From the NCBI RefSeq assembly GCF_010560025.1, contig NZ_SAIY01000006.1:248001-312000 (forward strand): 64,000 nt of DNA, given 5' to 3'. This document shows, in pieces, positions 52,018 through 60,506 of the stretch. How positions within the stretch are numbered: the stretch's first letter is position 1; every line of letters begins with the position of its first letter. This stretch comes from Verrucosispora sioxanthis (GTDB lineage Bacteria; Actinomycetota; Actinomycetes; Mycobacteriales; Micromonosporaceae). Below the pieces are notes generated by a model, which ran no database searches, was not told the origin of the DNA, and saw only the letters and a list, made by a program, of their open reading frames with translations. Both the position numbers and the translations under genes were made by a program.

Positions 52018-53643
52018 TCAGCGCCAGCGACCAGCGCCGGCGTCGCTCCCCGCCGGACCGTATCCGGGCTCCTCCACGCGGTGCCGGCGGCCGTACGACT
52101 CCCCGCCGGGACGTTCGCCGCGCGGATACTCGGACTGGTACCCGTACGCCGGCTCCGGCTGGTGGCCCCGCGCTGGTTCCGGCTGGTAGCCGCGCTCGCG
52201 GGGCGGACGCCACTCGTGCGGCACCGGCACCCCACCGGCGGGTAACGCCGGACGACCCTCCGGCTCGCCCCAGCCGTCGCGCCACCCGTCGTCGCCCGCA
52301 GCGCGGCGTGGCTCGTCGCGGCGTACGCTCGCCCAGCGGTCCTCGACCCGGTACTCGGTGCCGACCGGATCGGCGTGCAGTTCGGCCCGGCGTTCGCCGA
52401 CGCGCACCTCGCGGCCCCGATCGTCGTCACGTACCGCCGCCCACCGGTCTCCGGCGCGCAGCTGCGCCCAGTACGCCCCGGTGTCGTCCGCCCGATGTCC
52501 CCGAGCCGCCGGTGTCGGGTCCGCGGGAGTTTCCCACTGCTGGCCACCCGCGTCCCAGCCCCGGTCGTCCCGTGAGCCCCAGTCGCGGTCACCGGCGGGC
52601 CCGCCCGGATAGCCCGAGCCGCCGTCGCGGGCGGCGGACCAGTCGTCGTCCCCGGTCGACCAGCGGCTCTCCTCCGGCGCTGGCGACCACGGGCGGTCCT
52701 CCTCGTGGGAGCGCCCCGACCAGGAACGTTCCTCGTCACGGCCGGACCACGCGCGCGCCTCCTCCTGGCCCGTCCCGGACCAGGAACGTTCGTCCGAGCG
52801 CTCCGCACCGGACCAGCGACGACTGTCGTCCCGGCGGGAATGATCATCGCCGTCGGACCACGAGTGGTCGTCCTCGTCGATGCCGTGCCCTCGCCGGCGC
52901 TCTCCGGGCGACGATCCCGACCACGCCGCCGGGTAGCCGCCGTACCGGCCACCGGACTCGCCGACGATCGTGTGCCGGGTGGTCACGTGCACCGTCTCGG
53001 TGTGCCGGACCACCCCCAGTGGCCGCCCTGCCGCCTCACCCGGGCGATCGTCCTGCTCGGGAGGGACCGGCGAACCGTAGACACCTGCTGAGCCGCTGGC
53101 CGGACGATCGTTGCCGGGCCCGGAACGCGCTGCGCCGTACCCGCCGGTCCGGCCCGGGGCGGGCTGGGCGGTGCCGTAGACCCGGGCCGACGCGGCGGGT
53201 CGTTCGGTCTGCCGCGGCGGTGCCTCCGGTGCCGAAACCCGGGCCCGGCCCGGGCCGGGCGGCTCGTCGTTCGCGACCGCGGTGACGCCACCCGAGTCGA
53301 CCCGTTGACGCAGCCCGGCCAGCGCCTGTTGGACCCGTTGGATCTCGTCGAGCGCCTGGTTGCCACGCTGGGCGGCAGCCACGATCTCACCGCGCAGCTC
53401 CCGCCGCAGCTCGTCGACCTCCTCGCGGAGTTCCTCGGCATGCTGTCCACCGCCGTCGCTACGCAGTGCGATGGATAGGCCGATCAGCACCACGGCCAGA
53501 ATGGCCAGCACTGCGGCAAAGCGCAGCGGCCCGTTGCCGTCCGCGACCAGGAGTATCAGCGCCGCGACCGGAGCGAGAGCCACACCGCCCCAGAAGAGCA
53601 CGGTGAGCAGCTTGCGGGGATCGGCGGGCACCGGGGCGGGCAT
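52018..53643 (-). CDS. Membrane protein with long charged repeat tail
   Basis: About 541 aa. Two N-terminal membrane helices (VLFWGGVALAPVAALILLVA, then AAVLAILAVVLIGLSIAL) precede a coiled coil (ELREEVDELRRELRGEIVAAA, about 70-110). About 400 residues of low-complexity, Arg/Asp/Gly/Ser-rich sequence follow. Within it a short Trp repeat recurs at least six times (RRWSG, RSWSG, RAWSG, RSWSG, RPWSP, SRWST). The tail should be cytoplasmic and disordered. No family is recognised. TAGGCT eight bases before ATG 53643 suggests a leaderless start. It converges on nuoD. Confidence 0.75.
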   Translation of the reverse strand: MPAPVPADPRKLLTVLFWGGVALAPVAALILLVADGNGPLRFAAVLAILAVVLIGLSIALRSDGGGQHAEELREEVDELRRELRGEIVAAAQRGNQALDEIQRVQQALAGLRQRVDSGGVTAVANDEPPGPGRARVSAPEAPPRQTERPAASARVYGTAQPAPGRTGGYGAARSGPGNDRPASGSAGVYGSPVPPEQDDRPGEAAGRPLGVVRHTETVHVTTRHTIVGESGGRYGGYPAAWSGSSPGERRRGHGIDEDDHSWSDGDDHSRRDDSRRWSGAERSDERSWSGTGQEEARAWSGRDEERSWSGRSHEEDRPWSPAPEESRWSTGDDDWSAARDGGSGYPGGPAGDRDWGSRDDRGWDAGGQQWETPADPTPAARGHRADDTGAYWAQLRAGDRWAAVRDDDRGREVRVGERRAELHADPVGTEYRVEDRWASVRRDEPRRAAGDDGWRDGWGEPEGRPALPAGGVPVPHEWRPPRERGYQPEPARGHQPEPAYGYQSEYPRGERPGGESYGRRHRVEEPGYGPAGSDAGAGRWR

Positions 53644-53753
53644 GGGTCCGCAGCCTACCGAGAGTTGCGTCACCTGGGAACGGCTCGACGGCAGGTGTCC
53701 GTCGCGAGTGTAGAAGGGGCTCCGCAGCGGCGCTTTCGGGACTGGCGACGCGA

Positions 53754-53784
53754 CGGCGCCCCGGCCGACTCGACCGGGGCGCCG
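53754..53784 (-). terminator. Hairpin after the betaine-type ABC operon
   Basis: CGGCGCCCCGG (53754-53764) pairs with CCGGGGCGCCG (53774-53784) around nine bases. It lies 20 bases past the binding-protein stop. Confidence 0.7.
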
Positions 53785-53803
53785 ACGTGGTTGGCGCGGC
53801 TGC

Positions 53804-54805
53804 TCAGTTCTGCGCGTACGCCGCGTCGGTCGAGAAGACCAGGCCGACGCTGATCGTGCCGTTGCGCAACGCGGTCTTGGTCAACGGGCCACCGCCGTCG
53901 AGCGAGGAGAACGAGCCGACCGAGAGCCCGTAGGTCTGCTCCAGACCGGGCTTGCAGAACGGGCGCTCCTGGCACTCCGGCGGACCACCCAGCACCGTCG
54001 CCGTACCCGAGCACTTCTCGGCGAGCTCGGAGAGGGTCCGCACGCCGTACTTGTCGGCGAACTCCTGGGTCACCGCGAAGGCGTTCTGGGTCTGCGCGGC
54101 CGCCGGCGCGCCGAAGGTCAGACCCACCTGCTCACCCAGGCCACGCAGCGCGGTGACGGTCTTGTCGACGTCCGGCGAGGAGACCGGCTGGCCACCGCTG
54201 TTCACCTTGCCGTTGAGGAACTCGGCGAGGGTGGCGGCGTACTCCGGGACGACCTGGATCTCGCCCTTCTCCAACGCCGGCTCGTACAACTCGCGGTTGC
54301 CGATCTGCTGCACGGAGACCTGGTAGCCGGCGGCGGTCAGCTGAATCTTGTAGAGCTCGGCGATGATCTCGCTCTCGGTGAAGTTGCCCGCCCCCACCGT
54401 GATCCGCCCGCCCGATCCGCGCTGCACGCCGTCGGTCAGCGAGTTGGCGTCGGCGAACTCCTGCGCCGCCGCCTGGGCGCTCTTACGATCCACGTCGACC
54501 GCCTTGTTGAGCTGCACCAGCTTCGGCGTGTCGAGCACTGCGGAGACCTTGTCGAGCGCGGCGATCAACTGCGGGTTCGCCACCTCGCTGTTGACCGCCG
54601 GGATGATGTTGTCGGCGTTCTGCAGCGACTTGTCGTCCTCGAGTGCGATCAACTGCTCACCGGCCACCGGCGCGCAACCCTCGCCCGAGGCACCCTGCTG
54701 AGGTGCCTCGGTGCCGGAGGAACCGGCGTCGCCGCACCCCGCCAGGACCGTCGCCGCCGCGACAGCCCCCACGACCGCGATGGACAGTCTTCTACCTGCG
54801 CGCAT
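53804..54805 (-). CDS. Glycine betaine/choline-type ABC transporter binding lipoprotein, apparently circularly permuted
   Basis: 333 aa lipoprotein (lipobox VLAGCG, Cys24). Residues 133-333 are the usual start and middle of an OpuAC-type domain: RITVGAGNFTESEIIAELYKI, IGNRELYEPALEKGEIQVVP, LGGPPECQERPF and ending GLVFSTDAAYAQN. In relatives the chain then continues with a VLEDDK..ADNIxPxV..LNxxVDVD segment. Here that segment lies at residues 49-120 instead (LIALEDDKSLQNADNIIPAV through LNKAVDVDRKSAQAAAQEF). The protein therefore looks circularly permuted but complete. ATG 54805 follows GGAAGG. Two permease genes and a divergent ATPase gene complete the importer. Confidence 0.9.
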   Translation of the reverse strand: MRAGRRLSIAVVGAVAAATVLAGCGDAGSSGTEAPQQGASGEGCAPVAGEQLIALEDDKSLQNADNIIPAVNSEVANPQLIAALDKVSAVLDTPKLVQLNKAVDVDRKSAQAAAQEFADANSLTDGVQRGSGGRITVGAGNFTESEIIAELYKIQLTAAGYQVSVQQIGNRELYEPALEKGEIQVVPEYAATLAEFLNGKVNSGGQPVSSPDVDKTVTALRGLGEQVGLTFGAPAAAQTQNAFAVTQEFADKYGVRTLSELAEKCSGTATVLGGPPECQERPFCKPGLEQTYGLSVGSFSSLDGGGPLTKTALRNGTISVGLVFSTDAAYAQN

Positions 54806-55049
54806 GAGCCCGCCTTCCGTGTCCCGGCGCGGCCCGGAGGGGCCGGCCGCGTGTCCGACGGGCGATCCCGCCTGCCGCCCGCGATGTCCACCCAACATCC
54901 TGCCGTGCCCCACCGACAAGCCGAGGAGGCATTCGTCACCGGAACGTCACCCATCGGGGTCGTCGCACCCGACTGACGCCGTACCGGTGACGCGGATCGC
55001 ACGACCAGCCCCCGCGCCGGGTTGCTCGATGTCCTGAGTCGTCCCCTTG

Positions 55050-55784
55050 TCAGGAGCCGGCGACGGCATCCGCCGCGCGTCGCCCGGCACGGCGCCGGGC
55101 GCGGCGCAGCGGGCGCGGGGTGACCAGCCGTTCGACGAGTGCGAAGAGCAGTTCGACGCTTACCGCCAGCCCGGCCACCAGCAGCCCGCCGGCCAGGATC
55201 TGGCCACCACCGACCGCGATGCTCAGGCCGAACCCGAACCGGATGATCTCCCCCAGGCCACCACCGTTGACGAAGGTCGCCAGCGCCGCCGTGGCAACCA
55301 CCTGGACGGCGGCGGTCCGGAAACCGGCCGCGAGATAGGGCACCGCGAGCGGCAGTTCCACCCGGCGCAGCACCTGCACCCCGGTCATGCCCATGCCACG
55401 GGCCGCCTCCCGGGTCTGCGGATCGACCTGCCGCACTCCGGTGTACGCGTTGGCCAGCAGCGGCGGCACGGCGAAGACCGCAAGCGCGAGCACCACCGCC
55501 GGCCGACCGAAGCCGAGGAAGGTCAACGGGAGGATGGTCAGCAGGGCGAGCGTGGGCACCGCCAGGGTGAGGTTCGAGACCAGCACCACCAGCCCGCCGC
55601 CGCGGCCGATGTGGCCCAGCCAGAGACCCAGCGGCCAGGCCACCAGGCAGCCCAGCAGCACCGCGGCGGCCGACATGCTGACGTGCTCGCCTAGGCGGTC
55701 CAGGATGCCGCCCGGGTTCGTCCAGTTCAGCGGATCGTTGAGCCAGACCACCGCCTGGGACACCGGATTCGTCGCGGCGCTCAT
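55050..55784 (-). CDS. Betaine/choline-type ABC transporter permease (first)
   Basis: 244 aa with about six membrane helices. The EAA loop reads QTREAARGMGMTGVQVLRRVELPLAVPYL, typical of OpuCB/OpuCD permeases. ATG 55784 overlaps the stop of the other permease (ATGA), so the two are made in step. The gap to the binding protein gene downstream is about 245 bp, which could hold a further signal. It probably pairs with the other permease as a heterodimer. Confidence 0.92.
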   Translation of the reverse strand: MSAATNPVSQAVVWLNDPLNWTNPGGILDRLGEHVSMSAAAVLLGCLVAWPLGLWLGHIGRGGGLVVLVSNLTLAVPTLALLTILPLTFLGFGRPAVVLALAVFAVPPLLANAYTGVRQVDPQTREAARGMGMTGVQVLRRVELPLAVPYLAAGFRTAAVQVVATAALATFVNGGGLGEIIRFGFGLSIAVGGGQILAGGLLVAGLAVSVELLFALVERLVTPRPLRRARRRAGRRAADAVAGS

Positions 55785-56467
55785 CCGGTCCTCCCGCGCA
55801 GCCACGGGGTGAGCAGCCGACCGGCCCCCACCAGCAGCAGGTCGAGCACCAGCGCCAGCAGGACACAGAGCAACGTCCCGGTCATGATCTGAGCCTTGTA
55901 GAGGTTGTTCTGGAAGCCGGCGAAGATGATCTGCCCGAGCCCGCCCCGTCCGATCACCACACCGACGGTGACCAGGGCGACCGTGGAGACCGTGGCCAAC
56001 CGCAGGCCGGTCAGGATGCCGGGTAGGGCCAGCGGCAACTCGATCCGCACCAGTCGCCCCCAGCGGCCGTAACCCATGCCCTCGGCGGCCTCCCGGACCT
56101 CCGCCGGCACCTGGTTCAGCCCGGCGACGGTGTTACGGACGATCACCAGCAGCGCGTACAGCACCACCACGCTCAACACGGTCGCGACGCCGATGCCCAG
56201 ATAGGGTGCGACGAATGCGAACAGGGCCAGGGAGGGGACCGTGTAGAGCACCCCGGTCAGTGCGAGAATCGGCCCGGTGAGCGGCCGGAACCAGTAGGCC
56301 AGCACGGCCAGCGGGACGGCGATCAGCGCGGCGATGAGCACCGCCCGGAGGGTCAGCGTGGCGTGCTCACGCAGGGCGTCGAGCACCGTGTCAGAGTTGT
56401 CCCGCACGTACTGCCAGGAGAACCACGGGTTACCCGGATCAGCCCGGTAGCTCAGGCGGAAGGACAT
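55781..56467 (-). CDS. Betaine/choline-type ABC transporter permease (second)
   Basis: 228 aa with about six membrane helices. The EAA loop is EVREAAEGMGYGRWGRLVRIELPLALPGIL. The sequence start MSFRLSYRADPGNPWFSWQYV is normal for the group. The gene has no Shine-Dalgarno; TAACGT lies six bases before the ATG, so it is probably leaderless. Its start is only 2 bp from the divergent ATPase gene, so the two promoters lie within each other's coding sequence. Confidence 0.92.
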   Translation of the reverse strand: MSFRLSYRADPGNPWFSWQYVRDNSDTVLDALREHATLTLRAVLIAALIAVPLAVLAYWFRPLTGPILALTGVLYTVPSLALFAFVAPYLGIGVATVLSVVVLYALLVIVRNTVAGLNQVPAEVREAAEGMGYGRWGRLVRIELPLALPGILTGLRLATVSTVALVTVGVVIGRGGLGQIIFAGFQNNLYKAQIMTGTLLCVLLALVLDLLLVGAGRLLTPWLRGRTG

Positions 56468-56469
56468 AC

Positions 56470-57465
56470 GTGGACGTTACCCCGGGGGCCGGCGGTGATC
56501 GACGCGCGGCGTCGATCACCCTCGACGGCATCGGCAAGCGCTACCCGGACGGCACCGAGGCGGTCCGCGAGCTCAGCCTGCACGTCGACGAGGGCGAACT
56601 GGTCGTCCTCATCGGCCCGTCCGGCTGCGGCAAGTCGACCGTGCTGCGGATGATCAACCGGCTGATCGAGCCGACCGCCGGTCGGATCCTGCTCAACGAC
56701 TCCGACGTCACCCGGGCCGACCCGGTCAAACTGCGCCGCCAGATCGGCTACGTCATCCAGAACGTCGGACTCTTCCCGCACCAGACGGTGGCCGCCAACG
56801 TCGCCACCGTGCCCCGGCTGCTCGGCTGGGCCACCGGCACCGTCAAGCGTCGGGTCGAGGAACTGCTGGAACTTGTCGGCCTGGACCCGGCGCAGTTCGG
56901 CCGGCGGTACCCGCACGAACTCTCCGGCGGCCAGCGGCAGCGGGTCGGGGTGGCCCGGGCGCTCGCCGCCGACCCGGTGGTGCTGCTGATGGACGAGCCC
57001 TTCTCCGCCGTCGACCCGATCGTGCGTACCCGGCTGCAGGAGGAGTTCCTGCGGTTGCAGGCGGAGGTACGCAAGACCATCGTCCTGGTCACCCACGACC
57101 TGGACGAGGCCGTCCGGCTCGGTGACCGGATCGCGGTGCTCTCCGAGGGCGGCCGGTTGGAGCAGTACGACACCCCGGCGACGCTGCTCGGCGCTCCCGC
57201 CACCGGGTTCGTCCGCGAGTTCGTCGGAGCCGATCGGGGCATCCGCCGGCTGGCCGTCACCCCGGTGACCCGGGAGGTACTCGATCCGCTGCCGGTCGAC
57301 GGCGACGCGGACCTCCCGTCGCTACCGCTGGGTGGGTCGGCGTACGACGCGCTGGCCGTGCTGCTCACCGCCGCCGGTGGCCGGGCCGTGGTCACCGAGG
57401 ACGGACAGCCGGTCGGGACGCTCAGCCGGGAACGCCTCCTGACGCTCACGGAGTCGGCCGGCTGA
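56470..57465 (+). CDS. Betaine/choline-type ABC transporter ATPase
   Basis: 331 aa. Walker A GPSGCGKST (about 47-55), Q-loop VIQNVGLFPHQTV, signature LSGGQRQRVGVARAL and Walker B VVLLMDEPFSAVDP are intact. The C-terminal 90 residues end in one CBS-like motif (VVTEDGQPVGTLSRERLL), as in OpuCA-type ATPases. GTG 56470 follows GGAAGG six bases upstream. It energises the divergently encoded permeases and binding protein; the likely substrate is a quaternary amine osmolyte. Confidence 0.93.
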   Translation: MDVTPGAGGDRRAASITLDGIGKRYPDGTEAVRELSLHVDEGELVVLIGPSGCGKSTVLRMINRLIEPTAGRILLNDSDVTRADPVKLRRQIGYVIQNVGLFPHQTVAANVATVPRLLGWATGTVKRRVEELLELVGLDPAQFGRRYPHELSGGQRQRVGVARALAADPVVLLMDEPFSAVDPIVRTRLQEEFLRLQAEVRKTIVLVTHDLDEAVRLGDRIAVLSEGGRLEQYDTPATLLGAPATGFVREFVGADRGIRRLAVTPVTREVLDPLPVDGDADLPSLPLGGSAYDALAVLLTAAGGRAVVTEDGQPVGTLSRERLLTLTESAG

Positions 57466-57534
57466 GTGTCCCCGCCTGCGTCGCCCGACCGAGTCGGCGG
57501 GCGGAGCGCCGCGGGTGACTCCGGCACGAGTGGT

Positions 57535-57568
57535 CGGCCGGGTCCGTCGCGCACGACGGACCCGGCCG
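57535..57568. terminator. Bidirectional 15-bp hairpin after the ATPase gene
   Basis: CGGCCGGGTCCGTCG (57535-57549) pairs perfectly with CGACGGACCCGGCCG (57554-57568) around CGCA, between convergent stops. Confidence 0.8.
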
Positions 57569-57573
57569 TACGG

Positions 57574-58065
57574 TCAGCGCCGGCCCCGGTAGCCGCCCAG
57601 GGTGGCGATGCCGATGATCCAGCCGACGAAGAGGCCGTACTCCGCGCCGTCCCCCGCCGCCTGGAAGGCGCCCAGCAGCGACGGGTTGGTCCGGATCAGC
57701 GTGGTGAACAGGGCCGCGAAGGCCCCGGCGAAGACGAACGCCGCCCAGCCGGCGAAGAACTGACTGATGGTGCCGCGGGCACGGGCGAGCTGGGAGCCCG
57801 GCAGCAGGTAGAGGAACAGGAAGGTGAGGACGACCACGAGGATCGCCCGCAAGTCGTCGGCGAAGATCTCCTGGATCGAGTCGTCGGAGTCGAATCGCCA
57901 GGCCGGCCAGGCGAGCAGTCTCAGGAACCACCCGCCGGCACTGTCGGGATCGGTGTTGTCCCTGGCCCAGTCGACGTACCAGGGACTACCGAAGACGAGG
58001 ACCAGAATGAGCGCGGCGAGCGTACCAGCGCCCGGTGCGGACTTGTATCGATTGGTGAGAGCCAT
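57574..58065 (-). CDS. Membrane protein of unknown function
   Basis: 163 aa with about four membrane helices: TLAALILVLVFGSPWYVDWA, RAILVVVLTFLFLYLLPGS, FFAGWAAFVFAGAFAALFTTL and YGLFVGWIIGIATLGGY. A conserved-looking polar loop RFDSDDSIQEIFADDL lies between helices 1 and 2. No family is recognised. ATG 58065 is the start. It ends a few bases from the ATPase terminator. Confidence 0.75.
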   Translation of the reverse strand: MALTNRYKSAPGAGTLAALILVLVFGSPWYVDWARDNTDPDSAGGWFLRLLAWPAWRFDSDDSIQEIFADDLRAILVVVLTFLFLYLLPGSQLARARGTISQFFAGWAAFVFAGAFAALFTTLIRTNPSLLGAFQAAGDGAEYGLFVGWIIGIATLGGYRGRR

Positions 58066-58140
58066 GGCCCCGCTATTTCCCAGCGGATCGACGCAGGCAA
58101 ACGCGAGGCGTCATTTATGGTGGTACGCGCGTTTGGCCCG

Positions 58141-58446
58141 CTAGTGCTTCATGAGGTAGTCGATGAACGCGGCGCGCAGCAGCGGCGCGGACTCCTCGTA
58201 GCCGTGCCCGGTCATCTCGCGCCAGAGGGCCACCGCCTCGTCGACCGTCGGCCCCACCGAGTTCGGCGCGCCGTCCAGCGCGGCGGCCTCGTCCGCGTTC
58301 GGCAGGTGCCGCAGCACCGACCAGAAGAACCGTACGTCCCGGCGCTCCCGGGCGAGGGTGAACGCCCGTTCCCGCAGTTCCTCGGTGGAGAGGACGTCCA
58401 ACTCCTCGAACGACCGGCCGCCGGAGATCGATGATGTGTCGGTCAT
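58141..58446 (-). CDS. Small conserved-type cytosolic protein, function unknown
   Basis: 101 aa, largely helical and charged: SFEELDVLSTEELRERAFTLARERRDVRFFWSVLRHLPNADEAA, then VDEAVALWREMTGHGYEESAPLLRAAFIDYLMKH. It has no membrane segment or catalytic motif. I recognise the type from actinobacterial genomes but not a named family. ATG 58446 is the only start that covers the helical N-terminus. It lies 75 bp upstream of the preceding membrane-protein gene on the same strand. Confidence 0.75.
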   Translation of the reverse strand: MTDTSSISGGRSFEELDVLSTEELRERAFTLARERRDVRFFWSVLRHLPNADEAAALDGAPNSVGPTVDEAVALWREMTGHGYEESAPLLRAAFIDYLMKH

Positions 58447-58501
58447 GTGCCGAGCCTAACCGTCGAGATCACGCTCGGCGCGCCGACAAGCTGCCGACCG
58501 G

Positions 58502-59707
58502 TCACCGATCGTCGGCCTCCCAGGTACGCGAGCCGGTCTCCCAGCGCCGGGCTCCCCACGGGTCCGTGCCGCCGACGGGGGGTTGGGCCGGCAGCACAGG
58601 CGGCCAGTCACCGACCGGCTGCGGCTGCGTCACACTCCACCCGCTCTCGGCGGCCGGCTCCGGCGGCGGCGGGAGCGGTGCCCCGAGCACCGGCACCGGA
58701 CGTCCGTACGTCTCCACCAGGCGGGTGACGACGAGCCCACCGGCCAGCGCCGCGCCGCCGACCGCCCACCGGCTGACCGTCCAACCACGGGCCTGCGCGT
58801 ACGCCAGGAACAGCCCGATCGCACCGGCCGTCAGCAGCGTGCCGAAGACCCCGCCACGCAGCCCGAACGCACTGGTGCCGGCGAGCAGCGTCGCGCCCAC
58901 CGCCAGCACCGTCCAGTCCAGTCCCGCCGCCGGGGTCACCGTCCCGCCCATCGAGGCGATCAGCACCCCGGCGAGGGTCGCGAGCACGGTGGAGCAGACG
59001 TACCCGGTGGTGGCCACCACACCGGCCGCCGTACCCCGCCGACGTGCCGGGTCGCCGATCGGCCGGAACCGGCCGACCAGCCGACGGATCGGGCTCACCG
59101 CTCCGAGGAGCCCGCCGAACACCGCGATCGCGGCGAAGCCGACGAAGAGTTGTCCGGCGGTGCCCCGCGGGTCGTAATCGCCCTGCACCAGCACCGGCGC
59201 GGAGCGCTGCTCGATGTAGACGATGACGCCGGCGGCACCACCGAGGCTCGCCGCCCAACCGGGCACGTGCAGCAGCACGACCACCAGGCCGAGCACCAGC
59301 CCACCGATCGCCGCCACCGCGGTGGCCGTGCCGACAGCGCCGAGCACCCCGCGGTCACTCTGTTCGGCGAAGTGCAGCCCGGCCGCGACCGCCACCGGTC
59401 CGACAGCGAGGTTGACCGCGGCGGTACGCAGGGTCAGCCCGACGGCCAGGGCCAGCAGACCCAGACCGATCACGTCGACGATGAGATCCCGCAACCCGCT
59501 GCCGCGCAGCACCGCCGAATCCTCACGCCACACCAGGTAGACAAGTGCGCCGAAGCCGAGCAGCAGGAACGTCTCCCAGACGATGTAGACGCCGAAACGG
59601 TCCCGGCCTGACTCGGCGTCGGGATCGTCGAGGACGGCCTCCGCGGTCGCGGGACCGGCCGAGGCAGGCTCCGGCGGTCCGTCACGGCCCGGTTCGTCGT
59701 ACCCCAT
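58502..59707 (-). CDS. Multi-pass membrane protein resembling an ABC sugar-type permease
   Basis: 401 aa with about ten membrane helices. It resembles RbsC/branched-chain permeases: YIVWETFLLLGFGALVYLV, LTLRTAAVNLAVGPVAVAAG, VIVYIEQRSAPVLVQGDYDP, LAGVLIASMGGTVTPAAGLDWTVLAVGATLLAGTSAFGLRGG. The C-terminal 60 residues are Pro/Trp-rich and cytoplasmic. There is no ATPase or binding protein gene beside it, so it may be solitary or act with remote partners. ATG 59707 follows GGGAGGCAGGAA. Confidence 0.82.
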   Translation of the reverse strand: MGYDEPGRDGPPEPASAGPATAEAVLDDPDAESGRDRFGVYIVWETFLLLGFGALVYLVWREDSAVLRGSGLRDLIVDVIGLGLLALAVGLTLRTAAVNLAVGPVAVAAGLHFAEQSDRGVLGAVGTATAVAAIGGLVLGLVVVLLHVPGWAASLGGAAGVIVYIEQRSAPVLVQGDYDPRGTAGQLFVGFAAIAVFGGLLGAVSPIRRLVGRFRPIGDPARRRGTAAGVVATTGYVCSTVLATLAGVLIASMGGTVTPAAGLDWTVLAVGATLLAGTSAFGLRGGVFGTLLTAGAIGLFLAYAQARGWTVSRWAVGGAALAGGLVVTRLVETYGRPVPVLGAPLPPPPEPAAESGWSVTQPQPVGDWPPVLPAQPPVGGTDPWGARRWETGSRTWEADDR

Positions 59708-59906
59708 GATTCCTGCCTCCCAGCGGCCGCCCGGACTCCACCGACGCACGGGCGGACCGGCGGCGGGCGTTGCCTTTCGGTCGGAGGCACCGTACCCGCG
59801 CGTCCGAGCCGGGCGGAACCCCCTGCTGGGGCTGGGCCGGCGGCCCGGGCGGTGTCCGGTGTCCGGCCACGTCGAGGCCACCGGGGTGAGCCTCGGGGCG
59901 GTCGCA

Positions 59907-60425
59907 CTAGCGACGATCCGGGTGGCTCTCCCAGTCGTCCGGCTCATGCTCGTCGTCGGGCCGCTCCGGGACCCGGCACGCCCGCTCCAACCAGAGTGCG
60001 GCGGCCACCAGGGCGGCCGAGGCCAGCAGGCCGGCGATGGCCGCCGGGCGGTCATCGGTGGCAGCCCGCGTCGGCTGCACGAACAACCAACCGGTCAGCC
60101 CCGCGTACCCGCCGGTGAAGATGGCACCGACCAGCGCGGATGCCTTGGCCAGCACGACGAACCGAGCCACCATCAACGGATTGACCGGATCCCGGCCCGG
60201 TCGGCGGTCGATCCGACCCCGGGTGTTGATCGCGGCGTACGCCTCCAGCACGGCCAGTCCGGCGAGGGTCACCACCGGCAACCAGGGCAGCGGCGGCAGC
60301 CGCTCGTAGTAGATGCCGCTGATCAGCAGCCAGGCCACCGCGGCGGCGGCGAGGGCGGTCACCACCAGGGTCGAGATGCGGGTGGGGCCCATCCGCGACC
60401 CGTCGGGTGGCGGGGACACGCTCAT
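59907..60425 (-). CDS. DUF3180-family membrane protein
   Basis: 172 aa with four membrane helices (ISTLVVTALAAAAVAWLLI, PWLPVVTLAGLAVLEAYAAI, VVLAKASALVGAIFTGGYAG, IAGLLASAALVAAALWLERAC). The segment GRDPVNPLMVARFVVLAKASAL is characteristic of DUF3180. It directly follows folK in actinomycetes, as here. Function is unknown. An interspersed MSERSER-type repeat lies between it and folK. Confidence 0.88.
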   Translation of the reverse strand: MSVSPPPDGSRMGPTRISTLVVTALAAAAVAWLLISGIYYERLPPLPWLPVVTLAGLAVLEAYAAINTRGRIDRRPGRDPVNPLMVARFVVLAKASALVGAIFTGGYAGLTGWLFVQPTRAATDDRPAAIAGLLASAALVAAALWLERACRVPERPDDEHEPDDWESHPDRR

Positions 60426-60483
60426 GCCGGTACCTCGCCGCGCGCCGCCCCGCCATGAGACCCGGTCGCGCTGAGCCTGATGG

Positions 60484-60506
60484 TCCGCTCACTGCGCTCG
60501 CTCATG
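60484..60506. repeat. Interspersed MSERSER-type repeat
   Basis: On the minus strand this begins ATGAGCGAGCGCAGTGAGCG, nearly the same as the repeat at 3272-3343. It fills the folK-DUF3180 gap and could be read as MSERSER. Confidence 0.45.
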
